From: Pseudomonas sp. MMS21 TM103
GTDB lineage: Bacteria; Pseudomonadota; Gammaproteobacteria; Pseudomonadales; Pseudomonadaceae
NCBI RefSeq assembly: GCF_022132145.1
Contig: NZ_JAJISP010000001.1
Coordinates: 930,001 to 994,000, forward strand
Length of the DNA stretch: 64,000 nt
Reading direction: 5' to 3'
In this document: positions 48,494 through 58,284 of the stretch, one piece after another
Numbering within the stretch: position 1 is the stretch's first letter
Layout: every line of letters begins with the position of its first letter
Program-made: the position numbers and the translations under genes
Notes under the pieces: generated by a model
Seen by the model: only the letters and a program-made list of their open reading frames with translations
Told to the model about the DNA's origin: nothing
The model's database searches: none

Positions 48494-50542
48494 TTATGCC
48501 TGTTCGCCGCTTTCCGGCAGGGTAAAGCCGGAAACCGACTTACGCATCTCACTGGCCATCTTGGCCAGGTTACCAATGCTCTTGGCGGTAGCCGTGGTAC
48601 CGGACGAGGTCTGCGAGGTGATCTCCTGGATCACGTTCATGGTGTTGGAAATGTGACCGGCCGAAGAAGCCTGCTGGCGCGCCGCGTTGGAAATGTTCTG
48701 GATCAAGGCCGCGAGGGTCTTGGATACCTTCTCGATCTCCTCCAGCGCGACCCCGGCGTCCTGCGCCAAGTGTGCACCGCGGACTACCTCGGAGGTGGTC
48801 TGCTCCATCGAGATTACCGCTTCGTTGGTGTCGGTCTGAATCGTCTTGACCAGGGCTTCGATCTGCTTGGTCGCCGCCGATGAACGTTCCGCCAGGCGCT
48901 GGACTTCGTCCGCCACCACCGCAAAGCCGCGGCCCGCATCACCGGCCATGGAAGCCTGGATCGCGGCGTTCAGGGCGAGGATGTTGGTCTGGTCGGCAAT
49001 GTCGTTGATCAGGCTAACGATGTCACCGATCTCCTGGGACGACTCACCGAGGCGCTTGATTCGCTTCGAGGTGTCCTGGATCTGCTCACGGATGTTATCC
49101 ATGCCGGTGATGGTGTTGTGCACCACCTCGTTACCCTTGTTGGCGATGGCTACCGAACGTTCCGCTACCGCAGAGGATTCCGAGGCGTTCGCCGATACCT
49201 GGTCAATCGACACGGCCATCTCGTTGATCGCCGCCGAGGCACCGGCGATTTCCTGGGCCTGGTGCTCCGAGGCTTCGGCCAGGTGCATCGCCGTGGCCTG
49301 GGTTTCCTGGGCGGCGCCAGCTACCTGAACGGCGGTCAGGTTGATGGTCACTACCAGGTCGCGCAGCTGGTCGATGGAGTAGTTGATGGAGTCGGCGATG
49401 GCACCGGTGAAGTCTTCGGTTACGGTCGCGGCAACGGTCAAGTCACCGTCGGCAAGGTCGGCAATTTCATCCAGCAGTCGCAGAATCGCCGCCTGGTTAC
49501 GTTCGTTTTTCTCGGCGGTCTCAGCGAGGCGGCGGTTGGTCTCCCGCACCATCACGATGCCGATCAGGATGATCGAGGCCAATGCCAGAATACCCAGCAC
49601 ATAACCGGCCAGGGTGTTGATGGCGCGGCCATCAGCCATGTCTTCGAAGCCGACAGCCAGCTCGGAGGCTTTATCCAAGAGGGTCTGCGAGACGGTGAAA
49701 ATGCCGTTGGCCGACTCCCGCACCTGGAACAGTTCCGGCGAGGTTTCGAGAATCTCGTCCACCGAACCGGAAACGAATTCGAACAGCTCGGAAATTTCCG
49801 CCAACCGCTCGAGCGCTTCCGCGTCGTTGACCTTGGCAATTTCCATTGCCGCATTGCCTTCCAGCATGGCGCTCAATACCCGCCCGAACAGGCTGGCATC
49901 GCGACCGAACATGTCGGCGGCCTGCACCGAGTCCTGGTCACCGGCCAGTACTTTGTTCACCGAACCGAGGATACGCTCTGCCAGCAGCGACTGACGCTGG
50001 GCCACGGAAACCTGGACGGCCGGCGCCCCGCTTTCCAGGAGGATGTCGACCACTTCCTCGTACTCGACCTGCAGCTGCGGGATGGTTTCCGCCAGGGTCT
50101 CAGCCACCTGATGCAGGGACAGAACGGTCTGTTCGCTGGCCAGAATGGCGTCGGTGTTCTGCCGCAGACTATCCCAGTCCTGCTGCACGGCTGCCATCTG
50201 CGCCTGCACGTCTTCTGGCGCCGAAGGCATACCGCTGACCTCGTTGCCGTCGGTCAGATAGCCCCAACGGGTCTGGAAGTCGTTGCGCGCCTCGCGCAAC
50301 AGACCGAAGGCTTCGGCAGTACCGGCCGCTGCTTCGGTGGAGTTCTTGGCAATACGCTGGGACAGCACCCGTAGCTCACCGGCATGGCCGATGTATTCCG
50401 TATCGTAGTTGGATTGCGTGTTGATGTAGGCGAAGTTGGCAAACAACAGCACGATGGAGACGATCAGGACGATAAACAGCCCAGCGATCAGCGTGCTGCT
50501 GCGCGTACCCGTGAATAGATTGCCTGTATTTAGTTTTTTCAT
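48494..50542 (-). CDS. pilJ: Methyl-accepting chemoreceptor PilJ
   Basis: 682 residues from the ATG at 50542 ([10 protein letters not shown]), the length of P. aeruginosa PilJ. Two membrane helices near residues 17-39 and 305-327 frame a periplasmic domain of about 265 residues with a repeated four-helix pattern. The cytoplasmic part has a HAMP-like linker and a coiled-coil signalling domain; its hairpin tip includes [20 protein letters not shown]. It relays surface-contact and pilus signals to ChpA through PilI and ChpC. Confidence 0.96.
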   Translation of the reverse strand: MKKLNTGNLFTGTRSSTLIAGLFIVLIVSIVLLFANFAYINTQSNYDTEYIGHAGELRVLSQRIAKNSTEAAAGTAEAFGLLREARNDFQTRWGYLTDGNEVSGMPSAPEDVQAQMAAVQQDWDSLRQNTDAILASEQTVLSLHQVAETLAETIPQLQVEYEEVVDILLESGAPAVQVSVAQRQSLLAERILGSVNKVLAGDQDSVQAADMFGRDASLFGRVLSAMLEGNAAMEIAKVNDAEALERLAEISELFEFVSGSVDEILETSPELFQVRESANGIFTVSQTLLDKASELAVGFEDMADGRAINTLAGYVLGILALASIILIGIVMVRETNRRLAETAEKNERNQAAILRLLDEIADLADGDLTVAATVTEDFTGAIADSINYSIDQLRDLVVTINLTAVQVAGAAQETQATAMHLAEASEHQAQEIAGASAAINEMAVSIDQVSANASESSAVAERSVAIANKGNEVVHNTITGMDNIREQIQDTSKRIKRLGESSQEIGDIVSLINDIADQTNILALNAAIQASMAGDAGRGFAVVADEVQRLAERSSAATKQIEALVKTIQTDTNEAVISMEQTTSEVVRGAHLAQDAGVALEEIEKVSKTLAALIQNISNAARQQASSAGHISNTMNVIQEITSQTSSGTTATAKSIGNLAKMASEMRKSVSGFTLPESGEQA

Positions 50543-50626
50543 TTTCTGGCCCCCGCCCGGACCGATCGCGCTACCGTTCCCACACAACCCCAACAGGCCG
50601 ACAAAGCCGACCCAACCGAAAAACTG

Positions 50627-51163
50627 TTAAAACGCAACATCGAGAAACCCCTGGTGCTGGGCCAGCGCATGAGGACTGAACACCAACCAGGGCTGCTCGC
50701 GCTGGAAGACGCCATGAATAAACGGCGCAATGGATGCCTCGAGCGGCGGTAGCCGCTCGGAGAAGGTGTCCACTGGAAAATGCTGCATGCCGAACACTTC
50801 ATCGACCGTCAGCCCGGCGAATACGTCCTGATGGTCGACCACCAGCACCCGCCGTTTCTTGCGCAGCGGCGATAACTCGTTACCGAAGAAGCCGCACAAG
50901 TCCATCACTGGCAACAGCCGTCCGCGTACGTTGGCCACGCCCTTGACCCAGCTTTTAACCCCGGGCAACAAGGTATGACGCGGCTCGTGCAGCACCTCCC
51001 CTATCTCGCCCATGGGCGCGACAAAAAATCGCTCACCCATGCGAAAGCCGATCCCGCTCCAGGTTTGCACGGCAGCCTGCTGCAATGGCAAGCCAGCCGC
51101 CAGCAACCGGCAACGCTGGTCGATTTCGAGGAGGGTTTGAAACGGTGTGTGCGTATCCGTCAT
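50627..51163 (-). CDS. pilI: CheW-like adaptor PilI
   Basis: 178 residues, the same length as I recall for P. aeruginosa PilI. It is a CheW domain that couples PilJ to the ChpA kinase. GMPGIGEVLHEPR-like and RGRLLPVMDLCGFFG segments are visible, the latter being the standard CheW motif near residue 85. It stands 84 bases before pilJ and 41 bases after pilH in the conserved order G-H-I-J-K. Confidence 0.95.
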   Translation of the reverse strand: MTDTHTPFQTLLEIDQRCRLLAAGLPLQQAAVQTWSGIGFRMGERFFVAPMGEIGEVLHEPRHTLLPGVKSWVKGVANVRGRLLPVMDLCGFFGNELSPLRKKRRVLVVDHQDVFAGLTVDEVFGMQHFPVDTFSERLPPLEASIAPFIHGVFQREQPWLVFSPHALAQHQGFLDVAF

Positions 51164-51204
51164 GCCAACTGCGGCCTTCTTCTTATTTGGTTACTGGCAC
51201 AGCA

Positions 51205-51570
51205 TCAACCGGCCAATACCGCATTCAAGGTTTTCAGCAGTGTTGCTTCGTCAACCGGCTTGGTCAGGTAGTCTTTGGCGCCTTGGCGCTTACCCCAGAC
51301 CTTGTCGGTCTCCTGATCCTTGGTGGTAACGATGATCACCGGGATGTGACTGGTATCAGCGTCTTTGGTCAACTGGCGGGTCGCCTGAAAACCATTGAGG
51401 CCCGGCATGACGATGTCCATCAACACGACATCAGGTTTTTCCTGACGCGCCAGGGCAACGCCGTCCGCGCCATTTTCCGCCTTGAGCACCTGGTGGCCAT
51501 TTTTTTCCAGCATGGCGGTCAACTTGTACATTTCAGTCGGCGAGTCATCAACAATCAAAATTCGAGCCAT
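51205..51570 (-). CDS. pilH: Response regulator PilH
   Basis: 121 residues from the ATG at 51570 (MARILIVDDSPTE), with GGGA 8 bases upstream. It is a lone receiver domain: acidic pair in IVDDSP, phospho-acceptor Asp52 in VVLMDIVMPG, conserved Thr in VTTK and Lys in LTKPV. It has no output domain and acts by protein contact. PilH opposes PilG and favours pilus retraction via PilT in P. aeruginosa. Confidence 0.96.
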   Translation of the reverse strand: MARILIVDDSPTEMYKLTAMLEKNGHQVLKAENGADGVALARQEKPDVVLMDIVMPGLNGFQATRQLTKDADTSHIPVIIVTTKDQETDKVWGKRQGAKDYLTKPVDEATLLKTLNAVLAG

Positions 51571-51617
51571 GGTGTTTCCCAATACATGAAAAGGCGTCTA
51601 CCGCTATCCGGCAAACG

Positions 51618-52025
51618 TCAGGATGCCTGTTCCACCGGGGTAAAGTCAGGGACATGGGCCTTGATCGCTCCGAGCAACTCTTCCTTGCTGAAAGGCTTGG
51701 TCAGATATTGATCGGAGCCGACGATGCGCCCCTTGGCCTTGTCGAACAAGCCGTCCTTGGAAGACAGCATGATCACCGGGGTGGACTTGAAAGCACTGTT
51801 GTTCTTGATCAGGGCACAGGTCTGATAGCCATCGAGCCGCGGCATCATGATGTCGACAAAAATAATATTTGGATGGGTGTCGGCGATCTTTGCCAAGGCA
51901 TCGAAACCGTCAACTGCGGTAATTACCTCGCAACCCACCTTCTTCAGCAGGGTTTCCGCGGTACGACGAATCGTTTTCGAATCGTCGATCACCATTACCC
52001 TCAAACCCTCGGAATGCTGTTCCAT
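51618..52025 (-). CDS. pilG: Response regulator PilG
   Basis: 135 residues from the ATG at 52025 (MEQHSEGLRVMVIDDS), the known PilG length; the frame upstream is open but unsupported. A lone receiver domain: acidic VIDDS pair, phospho-acceptor Asp in IIFVDIMMPR near residue 58, Ser-Ser in MLSSKD and Lys in LTKPF. Phosphorylated PilG promotes pilus extension through PilB and activates the adenylate cyclase CyaB via FimL. It is the first gene of the Chp operon. Confidence 0.97.
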   Translation of the reverse strand: MEQHSEGLRVMVIDDSKTIRRTAETLLKKVGCEVITAVDGFDALAKIADTHPNIIFVDIMMPRLDGYQTCALIKNNSAFKSTPVIMLSSKDGLFDKAKGRIVGSDQYLTKPFSKEELLGAIKAHVPDFTPVEQAS

Positions 52026-52092
52026 GTTTGCCCTACCATCGCCTCGGTGAGTCGTTATTTTGCGTTCTATCAGTGCGCCTGAGGCCTTACCT

Positions 52093-52126
52093 CCGACGGG
52101 CTGCAACCCAATCGTCGGGCCTTTTT
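52093..52126 (+). terminator. Plus-strand terminator-like stem-loop in the pilG-gshB gap
   Basis: CCGACG (52093-52098) pairs with CGTCGG (52113-52118), with an inner GG/CC pair, followed by GC and five T residues. No known plus-strand gene precedes it. It is in the 5' leader of pilG on the other strand. Confidence 0.4.
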
Positions 52127-52266
52127 AGCACACTCTCCCCATGCAAGCTATAAGCCGCGGAAGGGCAAGGTTTTTTCCTTGACCACCCGCCTTCCCAGCG
52201 CCACCCTGATGCCACACGCTAGCCCCGACACCTTCTAAACTGCTGCCTTTCACGGAGAATCCCCCC

Positions 52267-53238
52267 ATGAGCGTTCGCCTCGGCATTGTCATGGACCCCA
52301 TCGCCCAGATCGCCTTCAAAAAGGACAGCTCGCTGGCCATGTTGCTGGCCGCTCAGGCGCGCGGCTGGTCGCTCTTCTATATGGAGCAGAAAGACCTTTA
52401 TCAGGCCAAAGGCGAGGCACGTGCCCGCCTGTGCCCGCTCAAGGTATTCAACGACCCCGAGCGCTGGTTCGAACTGGGGGACGAGCGCGACGTCCCGTTG
52501 GCCGAACTGGATGTGATCCTGATGCGCAAGGATCCACCCTTCGATAACGAATTCGTCTACTCCACCTACCTGCTGGAACAGGCCGAACAAGCCGGCGTAC
52601 TGGTGGTCAACCGCCCCCAGAGCCTGCGCGACTGCAACGAGAAGCTATTTGCCACCCAGTTCCCGCAATTCACACCGGCGACGCTGGTCAGTCGCCGGTC
52701 CGACATTCTGCGCGAGTTTGCCACAGAGCAACGTGACATCATTCTCAAACCCCTGGATGGCATGGGCGGATCTTCGATATTTCGTCACTGCGAGGGTGAT
52801 CCCAACCTCTCGGTGATTCTCGAGACCCTTACTTCCCACAACACACAACAGATCATGGCGCAACGCTACCTGCCAGCGATCCGCGAGGGCGATAAGCGCA
52901 TCCTGATGATCGATGGCGAGCCGGTACCCTATTGCCTGGCACGTATCCCGGCCCACGGAGAAACCCGGGGCAACCTTGCCGCCGGCGGGCGCGGCGAAGC
53001 ACGCCCACTGAGCGATCGCGACCGTGAGATCGCCGCCGGCATCGGTCCAACCCTGCGCGAGAAAGGCCTGTTGTTCGTCGGCCTGGACGTGATCGGCGAC
53101 TACCTGACCGAAATCAACGTAACCAGCCCGACTTGCATCCGCGAGATAGATGCCGCCTATGACACCCGTATCGGCGAGCGCCTGATGGATGCCATCGAAG
53201 GCAAGCTGAATGCCGGAAACAGACAGCAGAAAGCATGA
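52267..53238 (+). CDS. gshB: Glutathione synthetase
   Basis: 323 residues (316 in E. coli). It joins gamma-glutamylcysteine to glycine with ATP, the last step of glutathione synthesis. MDPIAQIAFKKDSSLAML near the start, LMRKDPPFDNEF near residue 82, and the ATP-grasp elements ILKPLDGMGGSSIFR and VGLDVIGDYLTEINVTSPT are diagnostic. It diverges from pilG and is followed by a tonB gene; GGAGA precedes the ATG. Confidence 0.97.
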   Translation: MSVRLGIVMDPIAQIAFKKDSSLAMLLAAQARGWSLFYMEQKDLYQAKGEARARLCPLKVFNDPERWFELGDERDVPLAELDVILMRKDPPFDNEFVYSTYLLEQAEQAGVLVVNRPQSLRDCNEKLFATQFPQFTPATLVSRRSDILREFATEQRDIILKPLDGMGGSSIFRHCEGDPNLSVILETLTSHNTQQIMAQRYLPAIREGDKRILMIDGEPVPYCLARIPAHGETRGNLAAGGRGEARPLSDRDREIAAGIGPTLREKGLLFVGLDVIGDYLTEINVTSPTCIREIDAAYDTRIGERLMDAIEGKLNAGNRQQKA

Positions 53239-53325
53239 CGCAGGTTGCAGCCTGACGCTTGTCGCTTGCAGCTGGCGGCGTGAAGCCGTCAGACTGCGCG
53301 GCAACCTGAACAGACCCGAAACAGC
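53239..53325. repeat. TTGCAGC/CGCTTG repeat region between gshB and tonB
   Basis: The gap holds TTGCAGCCTGACGCTTGTCGC. A related TTGCAGCGTGACGCTTGAAGC lies at 54297-54317 in the gap upstream of yqgE. They share TTGCAGC-N-TGACGCTTG and appear to be copies of one short repeat, also related to the sequence before rsmE. Confidence 0.5.
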
Positions 53326-54222
53326 ATGAACGCAGCCACCCCCCCACCCGACCTACCCGCCGCTGGCGTCCGCCCAGCGGATCGGCTGGGCTTTACCCTG
53401 TTCCTCGCCGCAGCCCTGCATGCCGCGCTGATTCTCGGCCTGGGCTTCAGCCTGGCCGAGCCCAGCCAGGTCAGCAAAACCCTGGAAATCACCCTGTCGA
53501 CCTTCAAGAGCGAGGAGAAGCCCAAGGAAGCCGACTTCCTCGCCCAGGACAACCAGCAGGGCAGCGGCACCCTGGAACACAAGGCCGCACCGACAACCAC
53601 CGAGCAAGCGCTGTTCCAGGACACCCAAGTCAAGCGCGTGACGCCGCCCGCCGCACCCGCACAACCGGCGGTTAGCCAGGAAGCGCCGAAAGCCGCAGTA
53701 GCCACCCGCGCCCCGCAACAGCAAAAAACCCCGGTCAAGCGTGAAGCAGTCAAACCCACGGTACAGGCACCCCCGGCACCGGTATTCGACAGCTCCCAGC
53801 TCTCTGCGGAAATTGCCAGCCTGGAAGCCGAACTGGCCAACGACATCCAGCAGTACGCCAAACGTCCGAAAATCCACCGCCTCAGCGCGGCCTCGACCAT
53901 GCGCGACAAGGGCGCCTGGTACAAGGATGAATGGCGCAAGAAGGTGGAACGCATCGGCAACCTCAACTACCCGGACGATGCACGCCGCCAGCAGATTTAC
54001 GGCAGCCTGCGGGTACTGGTCTCGATCAACCGTGACGGCACCCTCTACGAAGTCCAGGTACTGCAGTCCTCTGGCCAGCAACTACTTGACCAGGCCGCCC
54101 TGCGCATCGTGCGCCTGGCCGCACCCTATGCCCCATTTACCGGTGATCTCGCGGATATCGACCGCCTGGAAATCATCCGCACCTGGCGCTTCGAGCGCGG
54201 CGACCGCCTGTCCAGCAACTGA
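53326..54222 (+). CDS. TonB-family energy transducer
   Basis: 298 residues. An N-terminal membrane anchor lies near residues 22-44, a proline- and lysine-rich stretch spans the periplasm, and a C-terminal TonB domain near residues 205-298 contains YPDDARRQQIYGSLRVLVSI and the following YEVQVLQSS. It passes proton-motive energy to outer-membrane transporters. In P. aeruginosa the protein at this place is TonB3, required for twitching motility, which fits the adjacent Chp cluster; the name is by position and recall. Confidence 0.88.
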   Translation: MNAATPPPDLPAAGVRPADRLGFTLFLAAALHAALILGLGFSLAEPSQVSKTLEITLSTFKSEEKPKEADFLAQDNQQGSGTLEHKAAPTTTEQALFQDTQVKRVTPPAAPAQPAVSQEAPKAAVATRAPQQQKTPVKREAVKPTVQAPPAPVFDSSQLSAEIASLEAELANDIQQYAKRPKIHRLSAASTMRDKGAWYKDEWRKKVERIGNLNYPDDARRQQIYGSLRVLVSINRDGTLYEVQVLQSSGQQLLDQAALRIVRLAAPYAPFTGDLADIDRLEIIRTWRFERGDRLSSN

Positions 54223-54345
54223 CCCTCAGAGGATGTGAAAATATCGGGCCTGAGAGCTCTTTTTCACTAGTGCTCAGGTTGATCCCGGCTTTTTATTGCA
54301 GCGTGACGCTTGAAGCTCTCGGCTCCAGGCCTGAAACTAATGCCT

Positions 54346-54915
54346 ATGAAAGACGCCAAACCAAGCTACCTCAAGCACCAGTTCCTGATTGCCATGCCGC
54401 ACATGGCCGATCCGCATTTCGCGCAGACCCTGATCTACCTGATCGATCACAATGAACAGGGCGCCATGGGCCTGGTGGTCAACCGCCTCAACGGCCTCAG
54501 CCTGGCCGATGTGCTGGCACAGCTGCGCCCGGATAGCGAACCGCCGGTGCGCTGCCAGGATCTGCCGATCTTCTCCGGCGGCCCGGTGCAGACCGATCGC
54601 GGTTTCGTCCTGCACCCGGCCGGCCCGCAGTTCCAGGCCACCCTGGAGCTTGGCGAGCTGGGCCTGACCACCTCCCAGGATGTGCTGTTCGCGATTGCCG
54701 ACGGCAGCGGTCCGGAAAAGTACCTGATCACCCTCGGCTATGCCGGATGGGATGCCGGGCAACTGGAAACCGAGCTGACCGACAATGCCTGGCTGACCTG
54801 TCCGGCTGACAACGCCATCCTTTTCGACCTGCCCTTCGAGCAGCGCCTGAATGCCGCTGCCGCGCGCCTGGGTATCAACCTCAGCCTGCTTACCTCGCAA
54901 GCCGGGCACTCCTGA
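54346..54915 (+). CDS. yqgE: UPF0301 protein YqgE
   Basis: 189 residues from the ATG at 54346 (MKDAKPSYLKHQFLIAMPHM), matching the length I recall for P. aeruginosa; the in-frame ATG at 54340 would add two residues and one at 54310 would add twelve. No good ribosome site is seen. YqgE is an ancient conserved protein of unknown function, with characteristic IFSGGPVQTDRGFVLH and LITLGYAGWDAGQLE motifs. Its TGA shares a base with the ATG of ruvX. Confidence 0.94.
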   Translation: MKDAKPSYLKHQFLIAMPHMADPHFAQTLIYLIDHNEQGAMGLVVNRLNGLSLADVLAQLRPDSEPPVRCQDLPIFSGGPVQTDRGFVLHPAGPQFQATLELGELGLTTSQDVLFAIADGSGPEKYLITLGYAGWDAGQLETELTDNAWLTCPADNAILFDLPFEQRLNAAAARLGINLSLLTSQAGHS

Positions 54916-55352
54916 TGAGCGAGAGCAAACCGCTGCGCCTGTTACTGGGGTTCGATTACGGCAGCAAGCAGATCGGCGTTGCCGTCGGCCAGGTGATCAC
55001 CGGCCAGGCTCGCGAACTGTGCATCCTCAAGGCCCAGAATGGCGTGCCGGACTGGCAACAGGTCGAAGCGCTGCTGCGCGAATGGCAGCCAGATGCCATC
55101 GTCGTTGGCCTGCCGCTGAACATGGACGGCACCCCGAGCGAAATGAGCGCGCGCGCGGAGAAATTTGCCCGCCGCCTCAACGGCCGCTTCAATCTGCCCG
55201 TGCACACCCACGATGAACGCCTGACCACTTACGCGGCCAAAGGTGAGCGCCTGCAACAGGGGCAGAACGGTGGCTACCGCGACCGTCCGGTCGATGCCCT
55301 GGCCGCCGCCATGCTGCTTGAAGGCTGGCTGACAGAACACGGCGCGTCTTGA
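54915..55352 (+). CDS. ruvX: Putative pre-16S rRNA nuclease (RuvX/YqgF)
   Basis: 145 residues with an RNase H-like fold. [17 protein letters not shown] near residue 10 holds the catalytic Asp, [17 protein letters not shown] lies in the middle, and DERLTTYAA and DALAAAMLL near the end complete the active site. It is involved in maturation of the 16S 5' end. The start codon overlaps the yqgE stop (TGATG), so the pair is translationally coupled, a widespread arrangement. Confidence 0.95.
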   Translation: MSESKPLRLLLGFDYGSKQIGVAVGQVITGQARELCILKAQNGVPDWQQVEALLREWQPDAIVVGLPLNMDGTPSEMSARAEKFARRLNGRFNLPVHTHDERLTTYAAKGERLQQGQNGGYRDRPVDALAAAMLLEGWLTEHGAS

Positions 55353-55439
55353 ATGCGCGCGACCACGGATCGCGGGAAAACCTAGCGAGCAACGCTCAGA
55401 GCGGGGCGACGAGCCTGCTTATAAACCAGCATCATGCGC

Positions 55440-55469
55440 GCAGGCCGCAGCAGCGTTCACCCGGCCTGC
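55440..55469 (+). promoter_or_regulatory. Stem-loop in the leader of pyrR
   Basis: GCAGGCCG (55440-55447) pairs with CGGCCTGC (55462-55469) across a 14-base loop, ending just before AGGAG (55475-55479) of pyrR. It is in the right place to affect translation of the pyr operon, but no T-run supports attenuation. Confidence 0.45.
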
Positions 55470-55485
55470 ACACCAGGAGTTTTCG

Positions 55486-55992
55486 ATGAGCCTACCCAGC
55501 CCCGCCGAACTGCTGCCGCAAATGGCCGCAGCACTGATCAGCCACCTCAATCAGCGACAGATCAGCGAGCCGCGCTTTATCGGCATCCGCACGGGCGGCG
55601 TGTGGGTTGCCCAGGCGCTGCTGGAGACCCTGGGCAATCCAGCGCCCCTGGGCATCCTCGACGTCTCCTTCTACCGCGACGACTTCACCCAGAAAGGCCT
55701 GCACCCGCAAGTGCAGCCCTCCGAGCTGCCGTTCGAGGTCGAAGGCCAGCACCTGGTGTTGATCGACGACGTATTGATGAGCGGCCGCACCATCCGCGCT
55801 GCCCTCAATGAGCTGTTCGACTATGGCCGCCCGGCCAGTGTGACCCTGGTCTGCCTTCTCGACCTGAATGCCCGCGAACTGCCAATCAGCCCTGACGTGG
55901 TTGGCGCCACCCTGTCGCTGGCCGCCGATCAGCGGGTCAAACTGTCCGGTCCCACGCCGCTGACCCTTGAACTCCAGACGCTTGCAAACTGA
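55486..55992 (+). CDS. pyrR: Bifunctional pyr operon regulator / uracil phosphoribosyltransferase PyrR
   Basis: 168 residues. It is a type I phosphoribosyltransferase: the PRPP motif is [22 protein letters not shown] near residues 91-112, and [15 protein letters not shown] near residue 32. In Gram-positives it binds pyr mRNA; in Pseudomonas its RNA-binding role is less clear. AGGAG is 6 bases before the ATG. It is first of three coupled genes, with pyrB 10 bases after it. Confidence 0.93.
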   Translation: MSLPSPAELLPQMAAALISHLNQRQISEPRFIGIRTGGVWVAQALLETLGNPAPLGILDVSFYRDDFTQKGLHPQVQPSELPFEVEGQHLVLIDDVLMSGRTIRAALNELFDYGRPASVTLVCLLDLNARELPISPDVVGATLSLAADQRVKLSGPTPLTLELQTLAN

Positions 55993-56002
55993 GACCCTCG
56001 CG

Positions 56003-57013
56003 ATGACGCCGATTGATGCCCCGCGCCCGCTGCAGCTTAATGACCAAGGCCAGTTGCGCCACTTCCTCACCCTCGACGGCCTGCCCCGCGAGCTGCTGAC
56101 GGAAATACTCGATACTGCCGACTCCTTCCTCGAAGTCGGCGCCCGGGCCGTGAAGAAGGTCCCACTGCTGCGCGGCAAGACCGTGTGCAACGTGTTCTTC
56201 GAGAACTCCACGCGCACCCGTACCACCTTCGAGCTGGCCGCCCAACGACTGTCCGCCGACGTCATCACCCTCAACGTGTCGACCTCCTCGACCAGCAAGG
56301 GTGAGTCCCTGTTCGACACCCTGCGCAACCTCGAGGCGATGGCCGCCGACATCTTCGTGGTACGGCATGCCGATTCGGGCGCCGCGCACTTTATCGCCGA
56401 ACACGTGTGCCCGAACCTGGCGATCATCAATGGCGGCGACGGTCGCCACGCCCACCCGACCCAGGGCATGCTCGACATGCTGACCATTCGTCGGCACAAG
56501 GGCGGCTTCGAGCACCTCTCGGTGGCCATCGTCGGCGATATCCTGCACTCGCGGGTGGCCCGTTCGAACATGCTGGCACTGAAGACCCTCGGCTGCCCGG
56601 ACATCCGCGTGATTGCACCCAAGACCCTGCTACCGGTCGGCATCGAGCAGTACGGCGTGAGCGTCTACAGCGACATGGCCGCCGGCCTCAAGGATGTCGA
56701 CGTGGTGATCATGCTGCGCCTGCAGCGCGAACGCATGAGTGGTGGCCTGCTGCCCAGCGAGGGCGAGTTCTACCGCCTGTTCGGCCTCACCGAACAGCGC
56801 CTGGCCCTGGCCAAACCGGATGCCCTGGTGATGCATCCGGGGCCGATCAACCGCGGCGTGGAAATCGAGTCGGCGGTGGCCGATGGTCCGCAATCGGTGA
56901 TTCTCAACCAGGTCACCTACGGCATTGCCGTACGCATGGCCGTGCTGTCGATGGCCATGAGCGGGCAGAATGCCCAGCGTCAACTCAACCAGGAAGCCGA
57001 GGAATCCAACTGA
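56003..57013 (+). CDS. pyrB: Aspartate carbamoyltransferase catalytic subunit
   Basis: 336 residues from the ATG at 56003 ([14 protein letters not shown]); the frame is open from 55967. It condenses aspartate with carbamoyl phosphate, the committed step of pyrimidine synthesis. [19 protein letters not shown] near residue 65 binds carbamoyl phosphate and [18 protein letters not shown] near residue 145 completes the site. Pseudomonad PyrB has an N-terminal extension that makes it nucleotide-sensitive and works with the PyrC-like protein encoded next. Confidence 0.96.
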   Translation: MTPIDAPRPLQLNDQGQLRHFLTLDGLPRELLTEILDTADSFLEVGARAVKKVPLLRGKTVCNVFFENSTRTRTTFELAAQRLSADVITLNVSTSSTSKGESLFDTLRNLEAMAADIFVVRHADSGAAHFIAEHVCPNLAIINGGDGRHAHPTQGMLDMLTIRRHKGGFEHLSVAIVGDILHSRVARSNMLALKTLGCPDIRVIAPKTLLPVGIEQYGVSVYSDMAAGLKDVDVVIMLRLQRERMSGGLLPSEGEFYRLFGLTEQRLALAKPDALVMHPGPINRGVEIESAVADGPQSVILNQVTYGIAVRMAVLSMAMSGQNAQRQLNQEAEESN

Positions 57014-58284
57014 TGCGTACCGCAATCCTTGGCGCCCGCGTCATCGACCCGAGCAGCAACTTCGATCAGGTGGCCGACCTGTTCATCGATGGTGGCAAAG
57101 TCATCGCCATCGGCCAGGCGCCGGCCGCCTTCGTCGCGGAGAAAATCATCCACGCCAAGGACCTGGTGGCCGCGCCCGGCCTGGTCGACCTGTCTGTCGC
57201 CCTGCGCGAACCCGGCTACAGCCGCAAGGGCAGCATCGCCAGCGAAACCCTAGCCGCAGCTGCCGGCGGCGTCACCAGCCTGTGCTGCCCACCCTTTACC
57301 AAACCGGTGCTGGACACCCCGGCAGTGGCCGAACTGATCCTCGACCGTGCCCGCGAGGCCGGCCACACCAAGGTCTTCCCCATCGGCGCCCTGAGCAAAG
57401 GCCTGGACGGCGAACAGCTGGCCGAACTGGTGGCCCTGCGCGACGCCGGTTGCGTGGCCTTCGGCAATGGCCTGGATACGTTCCGCAACACCCGCACCCT
57501 GCGTCGCGCCCTGGAATACGCCGCCACCTTCGACCTGACGGTGATCTTCCACTCCCAGGACCATGACCTGGCCGAAGGCGGTCTGGCCCACGAAGGCGCC
57601 ACTGCCAGCTTCCTCGGCCTGGCCGGCATCCCGGAAACCGCCGAAACCGTGGCCCTGGCCCGCGACCTGCTGCTGGTCGAGCAAAGCGGCGTGCGCGCCC
57701 ACTTCAGCCAGTTGACCAGCGCCCGCGGCGCGCAACTGATCGCCGAGGCCCAGGCCCGCGGCCTGCCAGTGACCGCGGATGTGGCGCTGTATCAGTTGAT
57801 TCTCACCGATGAGGCCTTGAGTGACTTCTCCAGCCTCTATCACGTTCAGCCGCCACTGCGCACGCGCGCCGACCGCGACGGCCTGCGCGAGGCGGTGAGG
57901 AGCGGGGTGATCTCGGCCATTGCCAGCCACCACCAACCCCACGAACGTGACGCCAAGCTGGCTCCCTTCGGCGCCACCGAACCGGGCATCAGCAGCGTGC
58001 AGCTGTTGCTGCCGCTGGCCATGAGCCTGGTGGAAGACGGTCTACTCGATCTGCCGACCCTGCTCGCACGCCTGTCCAGCGGCCCCGCCCAAGCCCTGCG
58101 CCTGCCTGCAGGCCGCCTGAGCGTGGGCGCAGCGGCCGACCTGCTGCTGTTCGACCCGCAGGCCTCGACTCTGGCAGGGGAAAGCTGGTTCTCCAAGGGT
58201 GCCAACTGCCCGTTTATCGGCCACTGCTTGCCCGGCGCGGTGCACTGCACCCTGGTCGATGGACGGATCAGCTACCAGGCGTGA
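57013..58284 (+). CDS. Non-catalytic dihydroorotase-like subunit PyrC' (PyrX)
   Basis: 423 residues starting at ATG 57013, which shares a base with the pyrB stop. It has the amidohydrolase fold of dihydroorotase, but the metal-binding motif is DLSVALREPG where active enzymes have D-x-H-x-H-x-R; both zinc histidines are missing. In P. aeruginosa and P. putida this paralogue is inactive and holds PyrB in a dodecamer. A true pyrC elsewhere in the genome is expected. Confidence 0.93.
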   Translation: MRTAILGARVIDPSSNFDQVADLFIDGGKVIAIGQAPAAFVAEKIIHAKDLVAAPGLVDLSVALREPGYSRKGSIASETLAAAAGGVTSLCCPPFTKPVLDTPAVAELILDRAREAGHTKVFPIGALSKGLDGEQLAELVALRDAGCVAFGNGLDTFRNTRTLRRALEYAATFDLTVIFHSQDHDLAEGGLAHEGATASFLGLAGIPETAETVALARDLLLVEQSGVRAHFSQLTSARGAQLIAEAQARGLPVTADVALYQLILTDEALSDFSSLYHVQPPLRTRADRDGLREAVRSGVISAIASHHQPHERDAKLAPFGATEPGISSVQLLLPLAMSLVEDGLLDLPTLLARLSSGPAQALRLPAGRLSVGAAADLLLFDPQASTLAGESWFSKGANCPFIGHCLPGAVHCTLVDGRISYQA

